Notes under the pieces: model-generated
Told to the model about the DNA's origin: nothing
Seen by the model: only the letters and a program-made list of their open reading frames with translations
Database searches by the model: none
Source: Savagea sp.
GTDB taxonomy: Bacteria; Bacillota; Bacilli; Bacillales_A; Planococcaceae
Direction of reading: 5' to 3'
DNA: 6,347 bases
Assembly: GCA_030152585.1 (NCBI GenBank)
Contig: JASLJC010000136.1
Location: 1-6,347, forward strand
Shown here: positions 1 through 5,329 of the stretch, in pieces
Numbering within the stretch: position 1 is the stretch's first letter
How the letters are laid out: each line of letters opens with the position of its first letter
Position numbers and translations under genes: made by a program

Positions 1-105
1 GATGAAGAAGTGTTCGTTTGTCAAAATCAACTCGTTTCAAGTCGAAATCCAGATGACTTACCTGCATTTGAAAGAGAAGCATTAAAACGATTACGAGAAG
101 AATAA
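1..105 (+). CDS. DJ-1/PfpI-family protein, C-terminal fragment
   Basis: The frame is open from the first base and closes with TAA at 103-105, giving the last 34 residues of a protein that begins outside the window. The end contains SSRNPDDLPAFERE, which matches the conserved C-terminus of DJ-1/PfpI-family proteins (type 1 glutamine amidotransferase fold; general stress protein 18/YfkM-like in bacilli), where a strand ending in (T/S)SR-PDDLPAF precedes the last helix. Family members include deglycase/chaperone-like stress proteins and cysteine peptidases. The nucleophile cysteine would lie upstream, so activity cannot be judged from this fragment. The gene ends just before a strong hairpin and converges on the metallophosphoesterase. 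The family call rests on this tail alone. Confidence 0.75.
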   Translation, partial: DEEVFVCQNQLVSSRNPDDLPAFEREALKRLREE

Positions 106-126
106 ATGAGAGTTATTAGATAACTA

Positions 127-171
127 AAAACCTAGCATCTATTGAATTTACCTCAATAGATGCTAGGTTTT
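127..171. terminator. Bidirectional rho-independent terminator
   Basis: A perfect 19-bp inverted repeat (arms 127-145 and 153-171) encloses a 7-base loop. The left arm begins with a run of A and the right arm ends with a run of T, so RNA from either strand would have a U-tract after the hairpin. It lies between the stop of the DJ-1/PfpI gene on the + strand and the stop of the metallophosphoesterase on the - strand, and probably serves both. Confidence 0.9.
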
Positions 172-183
172 ATGTGTATATGC

Positions 184-1005
184 TTATGTTGAATGTTCGC
201 GCAGCGGATAAAGAAAAGTAGAGGATATGCTTTCGTCGGAAAAAGTACAAATACGCGCATTTCCTCCTCCGCCAAATTTATCTTTTTGCCAGTTTTGAAA
301 TGCTTGAAAAACGGGGCGGTTCGCTTCATTTAAATCCAAACGCTCTGCTGTAAATTGGTCAACATGATGGCCAGAGAAAACACCTCGTAATGTATCCCAA
401 TGTTTAAAATAGTGTTGCCATAACATCTCCCCATCGAGTCCATCTTTCGTCGGTTTGTAGCGAAGAGGGTAGTGTCGACACTGATCTCCTTTCGTTACTC
501 GTTTCCCCGTGTGACATAAATAACTATGGGTTACAACGAATAAAGGAATCGTTAAGTGACGAGCGATGCGATCTGCCCATTCCATCACTTCGCGTCTCGG
601 TGCTAATTCGAGTGAAAGAAAAGCGAACGTTCCCGTATCATAAAAACTATTTTCTGTCCGATTTCGTTCAAACGAAGTCGTAAATGCAGACTGGCTCGCT
701 AATAAATGCCCAATATATTGTTGGAAACTGTTTAAAGATCGATTGGACGATTGTAATGTATCGAAATCGTGATTCCCCGTCGCACAAATGATCGGTACTT
801 TTAAATGGTTCCATCGCTGTATCGCGCGTCGAATCTGTTTCCATTGCTTTTTAGATGCTCCGTCATTTACGAGGTCGCCAACATGTACGATAGCATCAAA
901 TGGTTCGTGTTTATGTGCTCGTTCATATTGCGATTGGATATGAATACCGAGTGCTGAATCGAGTGTGACAACATTTTGTGTATCTCCAATAATGAGAAAA
1001 CGCAT
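184..1005 (-). CDS. Calcineurin-like metallophosphoesterase, cytoplasmic short form
   Basis: This 273-residue protein has the metal-binding signature of the calcineurin-like phosphoesterase superfamily in order: GDTQ (D8), GDLVNDG (D44), GNHD (N78, H79), a THS histidine (H160) and GHH (H213, H214). These would hold a two-metal centre that hydrolyses a phosphoester; the substrate cannot be read from sequence. The blocks LSLELAPRREVMEWA (about 131-144), DGEMLW and the tail FQNWQ...GGGGNARICTF resemble a group of phosphoesterases that are often exported and carry extra domains. Here the metal motif starts at residue 7, with no room for a signal peptide and no extra domain, so I infer a cytoplasmic enzyme. 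The ATG is preceded by GAAAGGA (1014-1020), which lies in the 20-base gap after the stop of the Lon-like gene, so the two are probably one transcript. It ends just before the terminator at 127-171. Confidence 0.85.
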   Translation of the reverse strand: MRFLIIGDTQNVVTLDSALGIHIQSQYERAHKHEPFDAIVHVGDLVNDGASKKQWKQIRRAIQRWNHLKVPIICATGNHDFDTLQSSNRSLNSFQQYIGHLLASQSAFTTSFERNRTENSFYDTGTFAFLSLELAPRREVMEWADRIARHLTIPLFVVTHSYLCHTGKRVTKGDQCRHYPLRYKPTKDGLDGEMLWQHYFKHWDTLRGVFSGHHVDQFTAERLDLNEANRPVFQAFQNWQKDKFGGGGNARICTFSDESISSTFLYPLREHST

Positions 1006-1025
1006 GTTAGATGTCCTTTCATCAT

Positions 1026-3434
1026 TTAATGGTCTTGTTTTTTTGAACGTGATAATGCAGCAAACTGTGCCAGTCGTTTTTGTACTTTTGCATAAACCGA
1101 ACCTTCTAAAAATGAACCGTCTTCTTGTCGACCAGCAGGTAAATTAGTTAAAATTTCAATTCCTTGTTCAATCGTTTGAACCGCATAAATGTGGAATTTC
1201 CCTTTTTGAACGGCATCTACGATATCTTCGCGTAACATTAAATTTTGTATATTGGCATAAGGAATCATAACACCTTGTGAACCTGTGAGATGACGAGATT
1301 GACAAAGGTCAAAAAATCCTTCTATTTTTTCATTGACGCCACCGATTGGTTGAATTTCTCCTTTTTGATTGACAGATCCTGTCACGGCAATGCCTTGTTG
1401 AAGAGGAACTTTCGCCAAGCTAGAAAGTAAAGCATACAATTCTGTACTAGAAGCACTATCTCCGTCAACTCCACCATAGGATTGTTCGAAAGCGATATGT
1501 GCAGTTAAAGAAAGAGGTTCTTTTTGAGCAAAAGTTTCTCCTACATACCCTTCTAAAATATACATTCCTTTATTGTGAATATTTCCACTTAACTTACTTT
1601 CTCTTTCAATATTGACAATTCCACGATTACCTGAAAAAGTAGTTGCTGTAATACGAGAAGGTTTACCGAATCGATATTGACCTAAATCATACACTGCAAG
1701 ACCGTTTACTTGTCCAATCATGTCTCCTTCTGTATCGATGAAAATCGTACCGTCTTCGATTTGTTCTTGTACTTTTTCTTCATACAGTCGATTTCGATAA
1801 TGACGTTCTTCAATCGCTTGTTCTACATATGTTTTATTAACGAGCGTTGCACCATCTAATGTCGCCCACGTATTTGCTTCATAAATGATTTCTACTTGTT
1901 CGTTAAATTGAGTAGACATCTTTTGTTGATGATCTGAAATACGCATACTATACTCAACGAGTGCAGCAACCGCATCTTTTGTGAAGTGCAATAAGCCATC
2001 TCGTTCACTACGTGTATGGATAAAACGAGCTAATTTGTTCATATTGTCGTAAGTTGCTTGCATGTCAATATCAAAATCGACTTTCATTTTGAATAGTTTT
2101 CGGAAATCTTCATCTTGTTCATACAATAGTTGATATAAATAAGAGTTACCGATAAAAATTACTTTTACATCAAGAGGGATCGGTTCAGGTTGTAAAGATG
2201 TAGTCGCCATGAGACCTGCAGATTCTGCAATGTTTTCAATCGTTAATTCTTTATGAAGTAATGCTCGCTTTAATCCTTCCCAAGCATAATTATTCGTTAA
2301 AATATCAAGTACTTGAATGATTAAATAACCACCATTTGCTTGGTGTAAATAGCCTGGTCGAATATGTGTGAAATCGGTACTCATGACACCCATACGGCTT
2401 TCATACTCTACTTTTCCAACGACATTGTAATAGGTTGGGTTTTCGGCGATGACGACGGGAGCACCTTCTGTCTTTTCGTGATGAATGAAAAGATTCACTT
2501 CATATTTTTCGTGATGTGCTTCTGTTTGTCGACTTTGTGTTAACAATTGAACGAGAGCTTCTTCTTTCGTTTCTTCATATTGAACGAAGGTATCAATGTT
2601 TTTTAAAATATCTTCTTGTACTTTTTCAATATATTCAAGAACAGCTGTCTCATCGGCGTAAGATTCCTTTAATTTATTTAAATGATAACCCGCTGCGCCA
2701 AGTGCGACTTGTTTATCTAGTGCATCAAGTTGTTCTGTCATCGTTAATTCGATTTCTCGAATTTGATCCATATATGATTGAATCATTGGTTGTACTTGAT
2801 TACTTTTTTGTTCAATGATATCTATTTCTTCTTGATCGAGCATTGCAAACTCTTCTTCTGTTAACGGTTTTCCTTTTTTTATCGGTACTGTAGCAAGACC
2901 ACCGCGAATCGCCTGTAATAAAAATCCGGCTTTCTTCGCATGCTGTTCCATCTCTTTTGCTAATTGTGTCGTAACCGCTTCGTGTGTTGCAATCAGTTGT
3001 TCTCGTTCTGATGTATAACTTTCTTCTTCGAAAGCACGCGGAATATCTTGATTCAAATTTTTTAAAAGTGTTTCCATATCGTCTTTTAAAAGACGACCTC
3101 GACCTCGTTGTAATTTTAACACACGTGGTTTTGTCGGCTCGTCGAAATTGTAAACGTAACACCAATCATATAATGTCGTTTTTTGTTTAGCGAAATCTTC
3201 AATAATCGAGCGAGTAAACGTCGTTTTTCCTGTGCCAGATGGTCCTGCGACATAAATATTGTATCCGTCTTGTTTCATGTGCAATGCAAATTGCATCACT
3301 TTCGTTCCACGGGGTTGACCTAAAATAGAAGAAAGTGCAGGTACTTCGGCTGTCGTTTCAAAATCGAACTGTTTAGGGTCAATCGTTCGACGTAATTGTT
3401 CAGGTTTTAATTGACATAATTGTTTCATATCCAT
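1026..3434 (-). CDS. LonB-type ATP-dependent protease (AAA_32 / YcbZ-like)
   Basis: An approximately 802-residue Lon-family protease, residues counted from the ATG at 3434. Order: a short N-terminal segment typical of the AAA_32 (YcbZ/COG1067) group; Walker A GPSGTGKT at 64-71; a long charged, probably coiled-coil insertion at about 135-307; the HQANGGYLII segment near 365-374, where Walker B is expected; an IGNSY sensor-like motif near 429; DFRKLFKMKVDFD near 443-455; and a C-terminal Lon protease domain. The catalytic pair is visible: serine in GDSAS (S660) and lysine in GGVNEK (K703), 43 residues apart as in E. coli Lon. GDSAS is the LonB-type rather than the LonA form. I see no membrane segment or LonA-type N-terminal domain. 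It should unfold and degrade proteins in the cytoplasm; targets are unknown. The frame also has a GTG at 3443 and an ATG at 3428; I prefer the ATG at 3434 because GAGTGG lies five bases before it and the GTG has no ribosome site. Confidence 0.92.
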   Translation of the reverse strand: MDMKQLCQLKPEQLRRTIDPKQFDFETTAEVPALSSILGQPRGTKVMQFALHMKQDGYNIYVAGPSGTGKTTFTRSIIEDFAKQKTTLYDWCYVYNFDEPTKPRVLKLQRGRGRLLKDDMETLLKNLNQDIPRAFEEESYTSEREQLIATHEAVTTQLAKEMEQHAKKAGFLLQAIRGGLATVPIKKGKPLTEEEFAMLDQEEIDIIEQKSNQVQPMIQSYMDQIREIELTMTEQLDALDKQVALGAAGYHLNKLKESYADETAVLEYIEKVQEDILKNIDTFVQYEETKEEALVQLLTQSRQTEAHHEKYEVNLFIHHEKTEGAPVVIAENPTYYNVVGKVEYESRMGVMSTDFTHIRPGYLHQANGGYLIIQVLDILTNNYAWEGLKRALLHKELTIENIAESAGLMATTSLQPEPIPLDVKVIFIGNSYLYQLLYEQDEDFRKLFKMKVDFDIDMQATYDNMNKLARFIHTRSERDGLLHFTKDAVAALVEYSMRISDHQQKMSTQFNEQVEIIYEANTWATLDGATLVNKTYVEQAIEERHYRNRLYEEKVQEQIEDGTIFIDTEGDMIGQVNGLAVYDLGQYRFGKPSRITATTFSGNRGIVNIERESKLSGNIHNKGMYILEGYVGETFAQKEPLSLTAHIAFEQSYGGVDGDSASSTELYALLSSLAKVPLQQGIAVTGSVNQKGEIQPIGGVNEKIEGFFDLCQSRHLTGSQGVMIPYANIQNLMLREDIVDAVQKGKFHIYAVQTIEQGIEILTNLPAGRQEDGSFLEGSVYAKVQKRLAQFAALSRSKKQDH

Positions 3435-3465
3435 TGTATCCACTCATTTCTTTTTGATTACTACT

Positions 3466-3471
3466 ACTATA
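3466..3471 (-). promoter_or_regulatory. Candidate -10 box for the Lon-like gene
   Basis: Read on the - strand this is TATAGT, about 30 bases upstream of the preferred start codon. The best -35 at 16-bp spacing is only TTTCTA (3488-3493), a weak match that overlaps the cre-like palindrome. The position is reasonable but the call is tentative. Confidence 0.3.
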
Positions 3472-3487
3472 CACGAATTTTAAATAG

Positions 3488-3501
3488 TAGAAACGTTTCC
3501 A
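3488..3501. promoter_or_regulatory. Possible CcpA (cre)-like operator
   Basis: The 14-mer TAGAAACGTTTCCA contains the perfect 10-bp palindrome GAAACGTTTC (3490-3499). It matches the cre consensus TGWAARCGYTWNCW at 12 of 14 positions on either strand. It sits in the divergent spacer, overlapping the presumed -35 of the Lon-like gene and ending five bases before the -35 of the small + strand gene. A protein bound here could repress the first and affect the second. This is inferred from consensus matching only. Confidence 0.3.
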
Positions 3502-3505
3502 TCGT

Positions 3506-3533
3506 GTGAAAACAAGACGAAAAAGCGTATAAT
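3506..3533 (+). promoter_or_regulatory. Sigma-A promoter for the small CPHC gene
   Basis: A perfect TATAAT (3528-3533) is preceded at 16-bp spacing by GTGAAA (3506-3511, four of six matches to TTGACA). Transcription would start near 3540, immediately before the ribosome binding site, so the 5' leader would be only about a dozen bases. Confidence 0.65.
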
Positions 3534-3551
3534 AGAAAAAGGAGGTGCTTT

Positions 3552-3749
3552 ATGACACACGTCTCAAAGTTTATCGTTGATGTGACGACAAAACGACTCG
3601 TTCATCGACGTGATACAATAACAGAAGCATGCGATATTGAGCAATTACCTCAAACGGTTGATGTCGATATGGACTACACAGAACGTTTTGAAGGTATTTT
3701 TACCGGATGCCCTCATTGTTATCCAGAAAAAGCAGAGCAAGAAAATTAA
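3552..3749 (+). CDS. Small protein with CPHC motif, function unknown
   Basis: This 65-residue protein does not belong to a family I recognise. It looks real: it has its own TATAAT promoter, an almost complete anti-16S match AAAGGAGGTG ending five bases before the ATG, and a terminator directly after the stop. The N-terminal part (SKFIVDVTTKRLVHRRD) looks like a beta hairpin with basic residues. The second half is acidic (VDVDMDYTERFEG) and leads into GCPHCYPEK with C53, H55 and C56; a third cysteine is C27. One CxxC with a histidine could be half of a zinc site completed by C27 or by a dimer, or a redox pair; I cannot decide. There is no signal peptide or membrane segment. It is transcribed away from the Lon-like gene and converges on serC. 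The gene call is firm; the function is open. Confidence 0.85.
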   Translation: MTHVSKFIVDVTTKRLVHRRDTITEACDIEQLPQTVDVDMDYTERFEGIFTGCPHCYPEKAEQEN

Positions 3750-3753
3750 TTAG

Positions 3754-3799
3754 AAAAAGTCGTCCTCGCTTACGAAAGGTAAGCGTGAACGACTTTTTT
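3754..3799. terminator. Bidirectional terminator between CPHC gene and serC
   Basis: A stem of 10 bp (3754-3763 with 3789-3798) continues, after a 3-by-3 internal loop, into a 7-bp stem (3767-3773 with 3779-3785) capped by a five-base loop. T6 follows on the + strand (3794-3799), and A5 (3754-3758) gives a U-tract on the - strand. One of the internal-loop mismatches (3764/3788) becomes a G-U pair in - strand RNA, making that hairpin slightly better. It closes both convergent genes. Confidence 0.88.
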
Positions 3800-3814
3800 A
3801 ATGATACTTATTTA

Positions 3815-4900
3815 TTATTGATGTTTTGCGCGAAATGCTTCCATAAAATCAGCGAGCGCTTGACAAGCGGCCATTGGGACAGCATTGTAAGCAGAAGCAC
3901 GGCAACCACCGACAGAACGGTGACCATTTAAACCGACAAAACCAGCTTCTTTTGCTTCTTCTAAAAACTGTTTCTCGAGTGCTTCATCTGCTAAACGGAA
4001 TGTAATATTCATTAAAGAACGGCTCTCTTTTTCAGCATGACCTGTATAAAAACCATCTGATTCGTCAATCGCATTATAAATGAGTGCTGCTTTTTGTTCG
4101 TTACGTGCATGGATCGCTTCGAGTCCGCCTTCTTCTTCAATCCATTTTAATACTTCACCTAACATATAAATACCAAATGTAGGCGGTGTGTGGTAAAGTG
4201 AATTTTTCTCTACGTGAGTAGCATATTTTAAAACTGTCGGATTTTCTTTTTTCGCTGTTTCTAAAAAGTCTTTACGAATAATTGCAACTGTTACGCCAGA
4301 AGGACCTAAGTTTTTTTGTGCACCTGCATAGATCATTGCAAACTTTTCGATGTCAACAGGACGTGACATAATGTCGCTTGACATATCTGCGATTAAAGGT
4401 GCATCGATTTGTGGAAACTCTTTGTACTGTGTTCCATAAATCGTATTGTTTGATGTAATGTGAACGTAACGTGTTCCTTCTTCTACGTTCCAATCCATTG
4501 GAATATGTTTAAATTGGTTCTCTTTTGATGTCGCGACTTCATATGTGTCGCCCATCATTACTGCTTCTTTTAAAGCTTTTTCAGACCAAGAACCACTTGT
4601 TACATAACCTGCTTGTTCTCCTTCGTTTAAAAAGTTCATCGGAATCATCGCGAATTGTAGACTTGCTCCACCTTGAAGGAATAATACTTCGTAATTTTCA
4701 GGAATATTGAAAATTTTACGCATTCTTGCGATAGCTGTATTGTGTACTTCCTCATATACAGCACCACGGTGACTCATTTCCATAATAGACATTCCTGTGT
4801 TTTCGTAGTTCGTTAATTGCTCTTGAGCGCGTTCTAATACAACTGTCGGTAATGCAGAAGGACCTGCGTTAAAGTTGTATGTCGTTTGTCGATTGCTCAT
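3815..4900 (-). CDS. serC: Phosphoserine aminotransferase
   Basis: A full-length 361-residue class-V PLP aminotransferase; the E. coli enzyme is of similar size. SerC converts 3-phosphohydroxypyruvate and glutamate into O-phosphoserine and 2-oxoglutarate, the second step of serine biosynthesis, in the cytoplasm. The N-terminus has the diagnostic NFNAGPSALP. Further family blocks are EMSHRG near 41-46, the PLP-phosphate segment GGAS (77-80), SNNTIYGTQ near 150-158, ADMSSD (171-176), the Schiff-base lysine in GAQKNLGPSG (K196, with Q195 before it) and the substrate-binding HRSVGGCRAS near 327-336. No active-site residue appears to be missing. The ATG has AAAGAGGTG upstream (4906-4914). It seems to be a single-gene unit: serA and serB are not in the window, panF upstream has its own terminator, and a terminator follows. 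In bacilli pyridoxal phosphate is normally made by PdxST, so the role is probably serine supply only. Confidence 0.97.
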   Translation of the reverse strand: MSNRQTTYNFNAGPSALPTVVLERAQEQLTNYENTGMSIMEMSHRGAVYEEVHNTAIARMRKIFNIPENYEVLFLQGGASLQFAMIPMNFLNEGEQAGYVTSGSWSEKALKEAVMMGDTYEVATSKENQFKHIPMDWNVEEGTRYVHITSNNTIYGTQYKEFPQIDAPLIADMSSDIMSRPVDIEKFAMIYAGAQKNLGPSGVTVAIIRKDFLETAKKENPTVLKYATHVEKNSLYHTPPTFGIYMLGEVLKWIEEEGGLEAIHARNEQKAALIYNAIDESDGFYTGHAEKESRSLMNITFRLADEALEKQFLEEAKEAGFVGLNGHRSVGGCRASAYNAVPMAACQALADFMEAFRAKHQ

Positions 4901-4941
4901 ACCTACACCTCTTTGTTTATATTTAGTACGTTACTTCCTTT

Positions 4942-4947
4942 AGTATA
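4942..4947 (-). promoter_or_regulatory. serC: Candidate -10 box for serC
   Basis: On the - strand this reads TATACT, five of six matches to the sigma-A -10, about 40 bases upstream of the serC ATG. No good -35 is present at 16-18 bp (TCCCAT at 17 bp), and I see no extended -10. If correct, the leader is about 35 bases and leaves no room for a riboswitch or T-box. Confidence 0.45.
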
Positions 4948-4994
4948 GCGCATTTTTTAATGAAATGGGATAAAAAATATAAAATATCTTTTAA

Positions 4995-5027
4995 TAAAAG
5001 ACGAATTATTGCTAAAAGACGAATTAT
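4995..5027. repeat. Tandem 15-bp direct repeat upstream of serC
   Basis: TAAAAGACGAATTAT occurs twice without mismatch, at 4995-5009 and 5013-5027, with an 18-bp period. The first copy overlaps a small palindrome, CTTTTAATAAAAG (4988-5000). The repeats lie about 50-80 bp upstream of the candidate serC -10, where an activator or repressor pair could bind. I do not recognise the motif. Confidence 0.7.
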
Positions 5028-5211
5028 ATAAGAGTGATAACGATATAACGTTCGTAAATTAAAATTATTGCAATGAGAAGGTAAAAATCGATGAGGAATC
5101 GTTTTTGTATTCTTAAGTAGTGATTAAAGTTTTCATATCATATTTTGTAGAAACGAGATGTAAAATGTGCGATTTTAAAAAGTAAATAAAGTTTTGTTGG
5201 AGGATTGAAAA

Positions 5212-5241
5212 ATGTCGGCAATTCAATCTATATCTATGTAA
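5212..5241 (+). other. Nine-codon mini-ORF with strong ribosome binding site
   Basis: GGAGGA (5199-5204) stands seven bases before an ATG that opens a frame encoding MSAIQSISM and then TAA at 5239-5241. The ribosome site is as good as those of the real genes nearby, but nothing continues in any frame downstream, and the next gene runs in the opposite direction. No clear promoter is visible just upstream. It may be a leader-like or tiny peptide gene, the surviving start of a lost gene, or chance. Confidence 0.25.
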
Positions 5242-5250
5242 GAATCTAGC

Positions 5251-5303
5251 TAAAATGATAAAACGAGAGAATCGAAAAAACGACGCTTTCGATTCCCTCG
5301 TCT
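5251..5303 (-). terminator. panF: Rho-independent terminator of panF
   Basis: Arms 5263-5277 and 5287-5301 form a 15-bp stem around a nine-base loop. The single A/C mismatch seen in + strand RNA (5268/5296) becomes a G-U pair in - strand RNA, and the stem can extend two further pairs to 5261/5303. The - strand tail is TTTATCATTTTA, whereas the + strand side has no T-run. It therefore serves panF, whose stop codon is 27 bases upstream. Confidence 0.82.
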
Positions 5304-5329
5304 AATATAGAGCTCCTTGTATAAAAGTT

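Larger units (their letters stand above)
4901..5329. other. 429-bp intergenic region between panF and serC
   Basis: Very AT-rich and without a gene of normal size on either strand. From the serC side it holds the serC ribosome site and -10 box, the 15-bp direct repeat, a weak hairpin (5083-5106), an orphan ribosome site with a nine-codon frame on the + strand, and the panF terminator. Apart from these I see no riboswitch, T-box or gene remnant that I can identify. Confidence 0.7.

Noticed and set aside
2812..3165. A 117-codon open frame on the - strand inside the Lon-like gene
   Set aside because: It lies wholly within the protease coding sequence in another frame, is rich in Arg, Ser and Thr in a way typical of an off-frame reading, and has no ribosome site or recognisable domain.
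3707..3931. A 74-codon + strand frame spanning the end of the CPHC gene and the end of serC
   Set aside because: It runs through a terminator hairpin and across the ends of two convergent genes, with no ribosome site of its own.
5083..5106. A + strand hairpin followed by five T, resembling a terminator
   Set aside because: Its core is only four base pairs (CGAT/ATCG), with a bulge before an A/T stem, so it is too weak to call, and no + strand gene ends before it.
5091..5120. A second nine-codon frame (MRNRFCILK) with AGAAGG upstream on the + strand
   Set aside because: The ribosome site is weaker and its spacing longer, and short frames of this size are common by chance in AT-rich DNA. It is noted only because it lies near the other mini-ORF.
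4901..5262. A possible riboswitch or T-box leader for serC
   Set aside because: The likely -10 box leaves a leader of only about 35 bases, and I found no T-box sequence or anti-terminator arrangement on the serC strand.
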